Shown one piece after another: positions 1 to 7,681 of a DNA stretch of 16,355 bases. The notes beneath the pieces were generated by a model that made no database searches, was not told the origin of the DNA, and worked only from the letters and a program-made list of their open reading frames with translations. Each line of letters opens with the position of its first letter. Positions within the stretch are counted from its first letter, which is position 1. The DNA is from Lachnospiraceae bacterium UBA3638 (GTDB lineage: Bacteria; Bacillota; Clostridia; Lachnospirales; Lachnospiraceae): NCBI GenBank assembly GCA_002373595.1, contig DFKT01000042.1:1-16355 (forward strand), read 5' to 3'. Made by a program: the position numbers and the translations under genes.

Positions 1-1
1 A

Positions 2-17
2 CGGATCGAACGATCCG
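2..17. promoter_or_regulatory. 16-base perfect palindrome upstream of the membrane-protein/HTH pair
   Basis: Seen: CGGATCG-AA-CGATCCG, two 7-base arms around a 2-base centre, ending 18 bases before the first ATG. Inference: it could be an operator for the small HTH regulator two genes on, since such regulators often control their own operon, or a short hairpin in the 5' leader. The promoter itself would lie before the window, so the two options cannot be separated here. Confidence 0.4.
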
Positions 18-35
18 AAAGAAAGGAAGGAAGAT

Positions 36-566
36 ATGAATACAAATTGGTACGGAAGAGGAATTACGATGGGAATAGTAGTAGGACTTATCATCGCGGT
101 CTTTATTCTCAAAGCTATGAACAAGGACAACAAGATGAAGACGGAATATGACGAGATGCAGGAAAAGGTAAGAGGCAAGGCATACAAGTACGCTTTCTGG
201 ACGATGGCAGCTTTTGAGACTCTCATGGTGATCATCGAAGCGTTGGAGATCAAGGTGCCTTTCAGCGGATTCACTCTCCACGTGATACCGATCATCATAG
301 CAGCTTGTGTACATGCCGTATACTCGGTCATGAATGGTGCATACATAGGTCTCAATACCAATGTAAAAACGACTATCGTTGCAATGGTAGTAATAGGCGC
401 AATTAACATCCTCGTCGCCATCCTGGCTTTTGCGAATGGTTTTATGATAAAGGACGGAATGTTCGGTGATCAGTTCCTCAACCTCCTCATAGGTCTGATG
501 TTTGTGATCATTGGTGTCGCTACATTCATCGCAAAGAAAAAGAACGCAGAAGCGGAGGAGGAGTAA
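36..566 (+). CDS. five-helix membrane protein of the type paired with small HTH regulators
   Basis: A 176-residue integral membrane protein of unknown function. Hydrophobic segments lie at about 10-27, 50-70, 81-99, 112-133 and 147-166, with a lysine/glutamate-rich C-terminal tail. The cytoplasmic stretch at about 37-54 (YDEMQEKVRGKAYKYAF) resembles the DERQ...GKA...AF motif of the DUF2178/DUF3796/DUF6773-like membrane proteins found widely in Clostridia; this family link is from memory and approximate. The ATG at 36 is well supported by a GGAAGGAAG ribosome binding site just upstream. The stop is followed after one base by the HTH gene, so the two are almost certainly co-transcribed. Such pairs are common in Firmicutes and may be involved in envelope sensing, but the function is not established and I do not assign one. 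Confidence 0.85.
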   Translation: MNTNWYGRGITMGIVVGLIIAVFILKAMNKDNKMKTEYDEMQEKVRGKAYKYAFWTMAAFETLMVIIEALEIKVPFSGFTLHVIPIIIAACVHAVYSVMNGAYIGLNTNVKTTIVAMVVIGAINILVAILAFANGFMIKDGMFGDQFLNLLIGLMFVIIGVATFIAKKKNAEAEEE

Positions 567-567
567 T

Positions 568-759
568 ATGAAGAATCTTAAGCTTAAAGCAGCCCGTGCG
601 GGCATGGATCTCTCTCAGGAAGACCTCGCCGCCAAGTGCGGAGTATCGAGACAGACGATAAGTGCGATAGAAAAGGGCGACTATAACCCTACGATCAACC
701 TTTGCATAGCGATATGCAAAGCCCTCGGCAAGACTCTGGACGAACTGTTTTGGGAATGA
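568..759 (+). CDS. small Cro/C1-type (XRE family) transcriptional regulator
   Basis: A 63-residue protein made almost wholly of one HTH_3-type DNA-binding domain. The helix-turn-helix spans about residues 15-38 (SQEDLAAKCGVSRQTISAIE), followed by the usual NPTINLCIAICKALGKTLDEL helices. It closely resembles the YozG-like stand-alone regulators that sit beside small membrane proteins. The ATG at 568 follows the previous stop by one base and has a strong GGAGGAGG ribosome binding site inside the end of the upstream gene. In-frame codons continue upstream to 511 but lie inside the membrane-protein gene and are not used. Likely role (inference): autoregulation of the pair, perhaps through the palindrome at 2-17. 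Confidence 0.9.
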   Translation: MKNLKLKAARAGMDLSQEDLAAKCGVSRQTISAIEKGDYNPTINLCIAICKALGKTLDELFWE

Positions 760-777
760 TCTGATATGTAGTATAAT
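750..777 (+). promoter_or_regulatory. candidate sigma-A promoter for the cation efflux gene
   Basis: A perfect -10 box TATAAT lies at 772-777. A weak -35 (TTGGGA, 4 of 6) lies at 750-755 with a 16-base spacer and overlaps the HTH stop codon. The predicted start point, near 784, falls inside the left arm of the terminator hairpin at 778-827. A transcript begun here would therefore form only part of that hairpin. Confidence 0.45.
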
Positions 778-836
778 AAGATCAGTCTTTACTTAAGGAT
801 GACATCCGAAGAGTAAAGGCTGGTCTTTTATTTTTT
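778..836 (+). terminator. long stem-loop with U-tract after the HTH gene
   Basis: The arms 778-794 and 811-827 pair over 17 positions with no bulge, if four G-U pairs are allowed. The loop contains a further small hairpin (GGAT-GAC-ATCC, 797-806), and the stem runs into a U-rich stretch (TTTTATTTTTT, 826-836). The G-U pairs form only in + strand RNA, so the structure acts on rightward transcription. It ends the membrane-protein/HTH operon and may also attenuate read-through into the efflux gene. Confidence 0.75.
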
Positions 837-866
837 CGGAATCCTTTGGACATGGGAGATCGTGGC

Positions 867-1754
867 ATGAAACAGACGGATGAAAAAAAGATAATTAAGA
901 GACTTTCAAATGTGGGTATATTTGGAAATGTGGTGCTGGCTGCATTTAAGCTTGTCGCCGGACTCCTCGGAAGGTCCGGAGCCATGATATCCGATGCGGT
1001 GCATTCACTTTCGGATGTATTTGCCACATTTGTCGCATATATCGGTGTCAGGATGTCCATGCAGGCGGAGGATGAGGAGCATCCTTACGGACATGAGAGA
1101 CTTGAATGCGTGGCTTCGCTCATACTCGGACTCATACTCGCAGGTACCGGTCTCGGTATCGGATATGCGGGAGTGCGCAAGCTCGCCTTTGAAAGTGATG
1201 CGATAGAGATACCGACAGTGCTTCCCCTTATCGCAGCGGTAGTGTCGATCGCCGTGAAAGAGGGAATGTACAGATATACTATGTACCACGCAAAGAGGCT
1301 TGATTCTGCAGCTTTTAAGGCGGATGCATGGCACCACAGAACGGACGCTTTTTCATCCGTCGGTTCGTTCATAGGTATAGGACTGGCGAGACTTGGACTG
1401 CCCTTTATGGATCCGGTCGTCAGTATCATCATATGCCTGCTCATCATCAAGGTGGCTTATGATATCGTACGTGATGCGATAAACAAGATGCTCGATACAT
1501 CATGTGACAGCGCATTTGAGGCTAAGGTGCGGGCTTTTGTCGAGACACAGGAGGGCGTGATCAATATCGATCTCCTGCGTACGAGGCAGTTCGGAAATAA
1601 GATCTATATCGATCTCGAGATCGCAGTACAGAGAGATATATCGCTTATAGAAGCTCATAATATTGCAGAGAATGTACATGAAAATGTTGAGCATGAATTC
1701 CCCAATGTAAAGCACGTCATGATACATGTGAATCCCGCTGAGCCGATCGGCTGA
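867..1754 (+). CDS. cation diffusion facilitator family transporter (Zn-type metal efflux)
   Basis: A 295-residue CDF antiporter that exports divalent metal, most probably Zn(II), in exchange for protons across the cytoplasmic membrane. Six membrane segments are visible, followed by a cytoplasmic ferredoxin-like C-terminal domain (about 213-290). The transport site is HxxxD in helix 2 (H46, D50) and HxxxD in helix 5 (H156, D160), the pairing typical of zinc-selective members; the Cd/Zn transporter YiiP has DxxxD in helix 2. The HPYGHERLE loop (72-80) and C-terminal histidines H264, H283 and H287 also fit the family. Among the possible starts (TTG 846, ATG 852, ATG 867) I chose 867 because GGGAG at 854-858 is 8 bases upstream. 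The gene follows the stem-loop at 778-836. Metal selectivity is inferred, not proven. Confidence 0.93.
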   Translation: MKQTDEKKIIKRLSNVGIFGNVVLAAFKLVAGLLGRSGAMISDAVHSLSDVFATFVAYIGVRMSMQAEDEEHPYGHERLECVASLILGLILAGTGLGIGYAGVRKLAFESDAIEIPTVLPLIAAVVSIAVKEGMYRYTMYHAKRLDSAAFKADAWHHRTDAFSSVGSFIGIGLARLGLPFMDPVVSIIICLLIIKVAYDIVRDAINKMLDTSCDSAFEAKVRAFVETQEGVINIDLLRTRQFGNKIYIDLEIAVQRDISLIEAHNIAENVHENVEHEFPNVKHVMIHVNPAEPIG

Positions 1755-1810
1755 CGCAACATCTGCGGAGTCTTGCAAATTGGCAACTGCCGAATAAACG
1801 ATCTGATAAA

Positions 1811-1824
1811 CGAACAAATGTTCT
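1811..1824. promoter_or_regulatory. LexA/DinR SOS box upstream of uvrBA
   Basis: CGAACAAATGTTCT contains the perfect palindrome GAAC-AAAT-GTTC (1812-1823), matching the Gram-positive LexA consensus CGAAC-N4-GTTCG except for the final base. It lies about 10 bases upstream of the proposed -35 and 80 bases upstream of the uvrB start. uvrB-uvrA is a classic LexA target in Bacillus and Clostridia, so SOS control of the operon is well supported by sequence and context. Confidence 0.9.
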
Positions 1825-1833
1825 AAAAATTTG

Positions 1834-1862
1834 TAGACATGTTTTTCAAAGAATGGTACACT
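1834..1862 (+). promoter_or_regulatory. uvrBA promoter with extended -10
   Basis: The -35 is TAGACA (1834-1839, 5 of 6), the spacer is 17 bases, and the -10 is TACACT (1857-1862, 4 of 6) preceded by a TGN extension (1854-1856). The predicted start point is near 1869. The -10 box sits inside the left arm of the hairpin at 1852-1879, so locally started transcripts would not contain that arm. Confidence 0.65.
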
Positions 1863-1889
1863 AGTTGCAGTGTGCCATTCATTTTATAT
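1852..1889 (+). terminator. hairpin between the CDF gene and uvrB, probable terminator of read-through
   Basis: Arms AATGGTACACT (1852-1862) and AGTGTGCCATT (1869-1879) pair fully over 11 positions with one G-U, around a 6-base loop. A short U-rich run follows (CATTTTATAT). The U-tract is modest, so termination efficiency is uncertain. It would form in RNA reading through from the CDF gene but not in RNA starting at the uvrB promoter. Confidence 0.5.
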
Positions 1890-1903
1890 GAGGATCAGGG
1901 CAA

Positions 1904-3880
1904 ATGGACTTCGAATTACACTCGGATTACAAGCCCACCGGCGACCAGCCGCAGGCTATAAAGGAATTAGTGGACGGTTTCAAAGCGGGCAACCAGTTTG
2001 AAACCCTGCTTGGCGTGACCGGATCCGGTAAGACATTTACCATGGCGAACGTCATTCAGGAGCTGCAGAAACCGACGCTGATCATTTCCCATAACAAGAC
2101 CCTGGCAGGCCAGCTCTACGGGGAGATGAAGGAATTCTTCCCGAATAATGCCGTGGAATATTTCGTCAGTTACTACGATTATTACCAACCGGAGGCCTAT
2201 GTTCCTCAGTCCGATACATATATTGCGAAGGATTCCTCGATCAATGATGAGATAGACAGACTCAGGCTCTCGGCGACAGCTTCGCTGTCCGAGAGAAGAG
2301 ATGTGATCGTTGTAGCCAGTGTATCCTGCATATACGGACTGGGCAGCCCCGACGAATACAAGGGTATGATACTCTCGCTCAGACCCGGACAGAAGATCGA
2401 CAGGGACGATGCTGTGCGCGCTCTTGTTGATATGCAGTATGAGCGAAATGATATAGACAAAAAGCCGGGATGCTTCAGAGTACACGGAGATGTCGTGGAG
2501 GTATATCCCGCTCAGGGCGGAGAGTATCTCTGCCGCATAGAGTGGTTCGGTGATGAGATAGACCGTATTGCACAGGTGGAGCCTCTGAACGGCAAGATGA
2601 AGTCTACACTGTCGCATCTGGCGATCTTCCCGGCGTCGCACTATGTCGTATCACCCGACAGGATCAAGATCGCTTGCAACGATATAGAGAAAGAGCTCGA
2701 AGAGAGAGTTAAATATTTCAAGGGCGAAGACAGACTTATAGAGGCACAGAGGATAGCGGAGAGGACAAACTTCGATGTTGAGATGCTGCGGGAGACGGGC
2801 TTTTGCTCGGGGATAGAGAACTATTCGAGACATCTCTCGGGACTGCCTGCAGGCGTGCCTCCTATGACACTCATGGATTTCTTCCCCGATGATTTCCTCA
2901 TTATAATAGACGAGTCGCATATGACTGTACCGCAGATAAGGGCGATGTATGCCGGTGACAGATCGAGGAAGAATACCTTAGTTGACTATGGATTCAGATT
3001 ACCGTCGGCACTCGACAACAGACCTCTTAATTTCGAGGAATTCGAATCGCATATTGATCAGATGCTCTTCGTATCGGCGACACCGTCCACATATGAAGCG
3101 GAGCACGAACTCCTGCGCGCAGAGCAGGTCATCAGACCGACAGGGCTTCTCGATCCGGAAGTGAGCGTGCGGCCTGTAGAGGGACAGATCGACGATCTGA
3201 TATCGGAGATCAGGAAAGAGACAGCGAAACACTCCAAGGTCATGATCACTACGCTCACCAAACGTATGGCGGAGGATCTCACATCATATCTGAAAGAGGT
3301 CGGTATCAGAGTTAAGTACATGCACTCGGATGTAGAAGCGCTTGAACGTGCGAGGATCATAAGGCAGATGAGGCTGGATGAATTTGATGTGCTCGTTGGT
3401 ATCAATCTGCTGCGTGAGGGACTCGATATCCCTGAGATTACGCTCGTCGCGATACTCGATGCGGATAAGGAAGGATTCTTAAGGAGTGAGACGAGTCTCA
3501 TCCAGACGATAGGAAGAGCGGCACGTAACTCGGAAGGGCATGTCATCATGTATGCGGACGAGATGACCGACTCGATGAAAAATGCGATCGATGAGACGAA
3601 CAGACGTCGCGAGATCCAGATGGCATATAACAAAGAACACGGGATCACACCCAAGACGATACAGAAGTCGGTAAGAGATCTCATCAGTATATCCAAGGAG
3701 ATAGCGCGTGAAGAGATCGCTTGGGAGAAGGATCCCGAGTCGATGAACAAGACTGAACTGAAGGCACTGATCGCCAAGACAGAGAAGCAGATGAGGAAGG
3801 CTGCGGCAGAGCTTGATTTCGAATCAGCCGCACAGCTCAGAGATCAGATGAACGAACTTAAGAAGAGATTGGAAGAATAA
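1904..3880 (+). CDS. uvrB: excinuclease ABC subunit B
   Basis: UvrB (658 residues, normal length) is the DNA-damage verification helicase of nucleotide excision repair. UvrA loads it onto a lesion, and it then recruits UvrC for dual incision. Visible features are the N-terminal [12 protein letters not shown] motif, Walker A GVTGSGKT with K43, the beta-hairpin region with [18 protein letters not shown] (about 93-110) that clamps the non-damaged strand, the DESH Walker B box at 336-339, helicase motif VI (QTIGRAARN), and a C-terminal UVR domain (about 622-657) that binds UvrC. The start at 1904 has AGGATCAGGG directly upstream. The gene is one base from uvrA and is preceded by a LexA box, so SOS induction is expected. 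No abnormal residues were seen. Confidence 0.99.
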   Translation: MDFELHSDYKPTGDQPQAIKELVDGFKAGNQFETLLGVTGSGKTFTMANVIQELQKPTLIISHNKTLAGQLYGEMKEFFPNNAVEYFVSYYDYYQPEAYVPQSDTYIAKDSSINDEIDRLRLSATASLSERRDVIVVASVSCIYGLGSPDEYKGMILSLRPGQKIDRDDAVRALVDMQYERNDIDKKPGCFRVHGDVVEVYPAQGGEYLCRIEWFGDEIDRIAQVEPLNGKMKSTLSHLAIFPASHYVVSPDRIKIACNDIEKELEERVKYFKGEDRLIEAQRIAERTNFDVEMLRETGFCSGIENYSRHLSGLPAGVPPMTLMDFFPDDFLIIIDESHMTVPQIRAMYAGDRSRKNTLVDYGFRLPSALDNRPLNFEEFESHIDQMLFVSATPSTYEAEHELLRAEQVIRPTGLLDPEVSVRPVEGQIDDLISEIRKETAKHSKVMITTLTKRMAEDLTSYLKEVGIRVKYMHSDVEALERARIIRQMRLDEFDVLVGINLLREGLDIPEITLVAILDADKEGFLRSETSLIQTIGRAARNSEGHVIMYADEMTDSMKNAIDETNRRREIQMAYNKEHGITPKTIQKSVRDLISISKEIAREEIAWEKDPESMNKTELKALIAKTEKQMRKAAAELDFESAAQLRDQMNELKKRLEE

Positions 3881-3881
3881 G

Positions 3882-6749
3882 ATGGCTGCAAAAAAGAAAG
3901 AAGAAAATACGGTTGTAAAGATACTCCCCAAGGATATGATCCGTGTAAGGGGAGCCAAAGAGAATAATCTCCAGAGCCTCAATGTGGACATCCCGAGAAA
4001 CGCACTGGTAGTTATGACAGGTGTGTCAGGTTCAGGAAAATCTTCGCTTGCATTTGATACTATCTATGCAGAGGGACAGAGACGCTATATGGAGTCACTT
4101 TCTTCCTATGCGAGGCAGTTCCTCGGACAGATGGAGAAGCCGGATGTGGAGTCGATAGAAGGACTCTCTCCCGCTATATCGATAGATCAGAAATCAACCA
4201 ACAGAAACCCTCGTTCCACTGTGGGTACCGTTACGGAGATCTATGACTACTTCAGACTGCTGTATGCGAGGATAGGTATACCGCACTGCCCCGAATGCGG
4301 ACGACCCATCGAGAGACAGACTGTCGATCAGATGGTGGACCGTATCATGGCGCTCGCCGAAGGAACCAAGATTCAAGTGCTCGCTCCTGTGGTAAGAGGC
4401 AGAAAAGGTCAGCATGAGAAGGTGATAGACCGCGCGAGAAAAGGCGGCTACGGAAGAGTGCGTGTCGACGGACTGATGTATGATCTCTCCGAGGACATAG
4501 TACTCGACAAGAATATCAAGCATAATATCGATATCGTGGTGGACAGACTCATCATTAAGCAGGGTATCGAGAAGAGACTTACCGATTCGGTTGAGACCGT
4601 GCTGGGATTGACGGACGGGCTTCTGAATATCGATGTCGTAGACGGTGAGACACTCACTTTCTCAACGAGCTATGCCTGCCCCGATTGCGGTATCAGCGTG
4701 ACTGAGGTTGAGCCGAGGAGCTTTTCATTCAACAATCCTTTCGGTGCCTGCCCTGCATGCTCGGGACTCGGTTACAAGATGGAATTCGACGCGGATCTCA
4801 TGATCCCGGATCAGAGTCTGTCGATAAATGACGGTGCGATAGCAGTACTCGGATGGCAGTCATGCGCCGATGAAGGCAGCTTTACAAATGCTGTATTAAA
4901 GGCGCTCTGCAAGAAGTTTAAGTTCGATCTGGACACTCCTTTTGAGGATTATCCCGACAAGATCAAAGACATACTCCTTAACGGAACGGATGTGGAAGTC
5001 GATGTTCACTACAGCGGACAGAGAGGATCGGGAGTATATCCGATCGCTTTTGAGGGGCTTGTTAAAAATGTCGAGCGCAGATACAGGGAGACTTTCTCGG
5101 AGTCGAGCAAAGCGGAGTATGAGACTTTCATGCGCATCACGCCCTGCGACGAGTGCCACGGCATGAGACTTAAGAAGGAATCTCTCGCTGTCACCGTGGG
5201 AGACAAGAATATATACGAGATGACCAATCTCTCTGTCACCGATCTCAAGGCTTTCCTTGAAGGATTAAAACTCAGCAGGCAGCAGTCGATCATAGGTGAG
5301 AGGATATTAAAGGAGATAAAGGGAAGAGTCGGATTCCTTGCCGATGTAGGACTTGATTATCTGACGCTCTCGCGTGCAACGGCTACTCTCTCCGGAGGAG
5401 AGGCACAGAGGATCAGACTTGCGACACAGATAGGATCGGGACTTGTAGGAGTGTGCTATATCCTGGATGAGCCCAGCATAGGACTTCACCAGAGAGATAA
5501 TGATAAGCTGCTGGCCACTCTTAAGCATCTGCGCGATCTCGGCAATACGCTGCTCGTCGTAGAGCACGACGAGGATACTATGCGTGCGGCTGATTTCATT
5601 GTCGATGTAGGACCCGGAGCGGGATCGCACGGAGGTAAGGTGGTTGCCACCGGAACGGCTGAGGAGATCATGCAGGTCAAGGAGTCTGTAACCGGAGCAT
5701 ACCTTAGCGGAAGGATTAAGATCCCCGTACCGGAGACGAGGAGAAAGCCGACCGGATGGATCACGGTAAAGGGCGCAGAGGAGAATAACCTCAAAAATAT
5801 TGATGTTAAGTTCCCGCTGGGGATATTTACCTGCGTAACCGGAGTATCGGGCTCCGGAAAGAGCTCTCTGGTAAATGAGATACTCTACAAAGCGCTTGCA
5901 AAGAAACTTAACCGTGCGCGTACTATCCCGGGTAAGCATAAGAGCATAACGGGCGTCGAAAAACTTGATAAGGTGATCTGCATAGATCAGAGCCCTATAG
6001 GCAGGACCCCCAGATCCAATCCTGCTACATATACCGGAGTATTTGATATGATAAGAGATCTCTTTGCTTCCACTCAGGATGCGAGAGCAAAGGGATACAG
6101 CAAGGGCAGATTCTCTTTCAATGTAAAGGGCGGAAGATGCGAAGCCTGCAGTGGAGACGGTATCATCAAGATCGAGATGCATTTCCTTCCCGATGTATAT
6201 GTTCCCTGTGAGGTCTGCGGCGGAAAGAGATACAACAGAGAGACGCTCGATGTTAAGTATAAGGGGAAGAGTATCTTCGATGTGCTTGATATGAGAGTAG
6301 AGGAGGCTTTGAAATTCTTTGAGAATACACCGTCGATAAGGAATAAGATACAGACGCTGTATGATGTCGGATTGGGATATATCAAACTCGGACAGCCTTC
6401 GACGGAGCTTTCCGGAGGAGAAGCGCAGAGGATCAAGCTCGCAACCGAACTCTCCAGACGCAGCACGGGCAAGACGATATACATACTCGACGAGCCCACG
6501 ACGGGACTTCACTTTGCGGATGTTCACAAGCTTGTAGATATACTTCACAGACTTGCCGACGGTGGCAATACTGTAGTCGTTATTGAGCACAATCTCGATG
6601 TGATAAAGTGTGCGGACTATATCATAGATATGGGACCCGAGGGAGGAGACCGCGGAGGCACGGTTATCGCGGAGGGCACTCCGGAGGAGATAGCCAAAGT
6701 CAAAGAATCATATACGGGTCAGTATGTTAAGAGGATGCTGAAGAAATAA
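3882..6749 (+). CDS. uvrA: excinuclease ABC subunit A
   Basis: UvrA (955 residues) is the dimeric ABC-type ATPase that first finds distorted DNA and delivers UvrB. Both nucleotide-binding halves are complete. Walker A motifs are GVSGSGKSS at 47-55 (K53) and again at 654-662 (K660). ABC signatures LSGGEAQ start at residues 503 and 843, each with a following Walker B (ILDEP). The zinc modules are present: CPDC 266-269 with CPAC 290-293, and CEAC 753-756 with CEVC 776-779. The ATG lies one base after the uvrB stop with GGAAG 6 bases before it, so the genes are co-transcribed and translationally close under the LexA-box promoter. A palindromic terminator follows. Length and motifs are normal. Confidence 0.99.
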   Translation: MAAKKKEENTVVKILPKDMIRVRGAKENNLQSLNVDIPRNALVVMTGVSGSGKSSLAFDTIYAEGQRRYMESLSSYARQFLGQMEKPDVESIEGLSPAISIDQKSTNRNPRSTVGTVTEIYDYFRLLYARIGIPHCPECGRPIERQTVDQMVDRIMALAEGTKIQVLAPVVRGRKGQHEKVIDRARKGGYGRVRVDGLMYDLSEDIVLDKNIKHNIDIVVDRLIIKQGIEKRLTDSVETVLGLTDGLLNIDVVDGETLTFSTSYACPDCGISVTEVEPRSFSFNNPFGACPACSGLGYKMEFDADLMIPDQSLSINDGAIAVLGWQSCADEGSFTNAVLKALCKKFKFDLDTPFEDYPDKIKDILLNGTDVEVDVHYSGQRGSGVYPIAFEGLVKNVERRYRETFSESSKAEYETFMRITPCDECHGMRLKKESLAVTVGDKNIYEMTNLSVTDLKAFLEGLKLSRQQSIIGERILKEIKGRVGFLADVGLDYLTLSRATATLSGGEAQRIRLATQIGSGLVGVCYILDEPSIGLHQRDNDKLLATLKHLRDLGNTLLVVEHDEDTMRAADFIVDVGPGAGSHGGKVVATGTAEEIMQVKESVTGAYLSGRIKIPVPETRRKPTGWITVKGAEENNLKNIDVKFPLGIFTCVTGVSGSGKSSLVNEILYKALAKKLNRARTIPGKHKSITGVEKLDKVICIDQSPIGRTPRSNPATYTGVFDMIRDLFASTQDARAKGYSKGRFSFNVKGGRCEACSGDGIIKIEMHFLPDVYVPCEVCGGKRYNRETLDVKYKGKSIFDVLDMRVEEALKFFENTPSIRNKIQTLYDVGLGYIKLGQPSTELSGGEAQRIKLATELSRRSTGKTIYILDEPTTGLHFADVHKLVDILHRLADGGNTVVVIEHNLDVIKCADYIIDMGPEGGDRGGTVIAEGTPEEIAKVKESYTGQYVKRMLKK

Positions 6750-6775
6750 AAAAAGCCCGCGCTCGCGGGCTTGAA
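6748..6775. terminator. shared terminator between convergent uvrA and a glycosyltransferase gene
   Basis: A GC-rich stem (AAGCCCGC, 6753-6760; GCGGGCTT, 6765-6772) has a GCTC loop. Read leftward, the stem is followed by seven consecutive U residues, a textbook intrinsic terminator for the minus-strand glycosyltransferase gene. Read rightward, after uvrA, the downstream tract is poorer (TTGAACTTT), so it should stop uvrA transcripts less efficiently. Confidence 0.9.
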
Positions 6776-6784
6776 CTTTCTCGT

Positions 6785-7573
6785 TTATATTGTCTTTACT
6801 CCGTCGCGATATCCTTTTTTCATGAGTTTGCGAGCTTCTTTGTAAGGAAACTCTGCACAGAATTCCTTACGATTCTTAAAAAGCCATCTGAATGCGCGTA
6901 TCGGTGCCATTACGCGGCCGTAGAGCTCGCGATAGAGCACTCCTCTGTCGTAGAAGAATTTCTCATTATATCCGGTGAACCATGTGGAAGGTCTGGGGAT
7001 CTCCTCGCCGATCAGGATGGGAGACTTGAACATCTTAAGGCCGGCTCTTGCCGCATCTCTTAAGAAGAGGCTGTCCTCGCCGTTGCTGTACTTGGCTCCC
7101 CCTCCGAAGTACAGGCTGAAGCGGATCCCCTTATCCATGAGCTTAGCTCTCTTCGCAGCGATGCTGTATGCGGGATATCGGCCCGAATTGAACCCATATA
7201 CCCTTCCAAAGCTGTCATTCCAGTAAGTTCGCCTCTCATCACATACCTTTACGTTAAAGAGGATAAGATCGGCATCCGGGTGGGCTTCGAACTCGGAGAG
7301 CACCTTTTCGGCGCAGTCCGCCTCATAGACGATATCCTCGTCGCCGAAGAGGACGATATCTGCGGAAGCGGCCTCGAGAGCAGTATTTCTGGACAGACCG
7401 ACCCCTCTCCGGTCACGGTCTATCTCATAAACCTTATGTCCGACCAGGTCAAAGGAATCCTCTCTGTCATAGCTGCACTGGTTAACAATGACGGCATCTG
7501 CGCTAAGATGCATCGTCTCGCCCAGTTCTTTTACATTTTTATCAACGCATGATATCAGGTGTTCGAATCTCAT
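6785..7573 (-). CDS. GT-A fold glycosyltransferase (family 2-like)
   Basis: A 262-residue probable sugar transferase using a nucleotide-sugar donor. Seen: an N-terminal nucleotide-binding fold, RDRRGVGLSRNTALEAA (about 53-69) with the R-x-G-x-x-x-SRN-x-A pattern of related glycosyltransferases, a metal-binding DxD-type motif in FGDEDIVYE (D78-D80), and an acidic acceptor-side motif NGEDSLFLRDA (164-174). No membrane segment or signal peptide is evident, so it is probably cytoplasmic or peripheral. I placed the start at 7573; codons upstream in frame (to 8038) are antisense to the neighbouring glycosyltransferase and lack family character. No Shine-Dalgarno precedes the ATG, but a -10 TACAAT ends 6 bases before it, suggesting a leaderless mRNA. 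The acceptor and product are unknown; capsule or surface polysaccharide is a guess. Confidence 0.85.
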   Translation of the reverse strand: MRFEHLISCVDKNVKELGETMHLSADAVIVNQCSYDREDSFDLVGHKVYEIDRDRRGVGLSRNTALEAASADIVLFGDEDIVYEADCAEKVLSEFEAHPDADLILFNVKVCDERRTYWNDSFGRVYGFNSGRYPAYSIAAKRAKLMDKGIRFSLYFGGGAKYSNGEDSLFLRDAARAGLKMFKSPILIGEEIPRPSTWFTGYNEKFFYDRGVLYRELYGRVMAPIRAFRWLFKNRKEFCAEFPYKEARKLMKKGYRDGVKTI

Positions 7574-7579
7574 AGGGTA

Positions 7580-7585
7580 ATTGTA
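7580..7585 (-). promoter_or_regulatory. -10 box of the minus-strand glycosyltransferase, predicted leaderless
   Basis: Read on the minus strand the sequence is TACAAT (5 of 6), then TACCCT, then the ATG. The transcription start is expected about 7 bases after the box, at the A of the ATG itself. The -35 is weak (TTTCAA at 17-base spacing, 3 of 6). The absence of any purine-rich ribosome binding site agrees with a leaderless message. Confidence 0.55.
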
Positions 7586-7639
7586 CCGCAGAGCGGGGGT
7601 TTTTGAAAGAAGCATATTTGGGCAAAAAAGTGATATTTT

Positions 7640-7655
7640 TCGCCACTTGTGGCGA
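7640..7655. promoter_or_regulatory. 16-base perfect palindrome, candidate operator between divergent glycosyltransferases
   Basis: TCGCCAC-TT-GTGGCGA, with two perfect 7-base arms, lies between the divergent genes and covers the proposed -35 (7647-7652) of the rightward gene. It lies about 55 bases upstream of the leftward -10. Placement on a -35 suggests a repressor site, possibly acting on both genes. No T-tract follows in either direction, so it is not a terminator. The binding protein is unknown. Confidence 0.5.
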
Positions 7656-7675
7656 GGGTCCCGATTTGGTAAAAT
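7647..7675 (+). promoter_or_regulatory. promoter of the TPR glycosyltransferase operon, predicted leaderless
   Basis: The -35 is TTGTGG (3 of 6, with the key TTG), the spacer is 17 bases, and the -10 is TAAAAT (7670-7675, 5 of 6) with a TGG extension directly before it. Only 6 bases separate the -10 from the ATG at 7682, so the start point should fall on or next to the initiation codon. No Shine-Dalgarno is present in that space. Confidence 0.65.
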
Positions 7676-7681
7676 ACTGAT

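Noticed and set aside
846..866. TTG 846 and ATG 852 as starts of the cation efflux gene
   Set aside because: GGGAG at 854-858 is correctly placed for ATG 867, and the extra residues are outside the usual family N-terminus.
3058..3777. 239-codon minus-strand frame inside uvrB
   Set aside because: Serine- and isoleucine-rich translation typical of the antisense of AGA/GAT-rich coding DNA; uvrB is intact on the plus strand.
5307..6590. Long open frame of 427 codons on the minus strand inside uvrA
   Set aside because: It is fully antisense to a complete, motif-rich uvrA and its translation has no recognisable domain; it results from the codon bias of the real gene.
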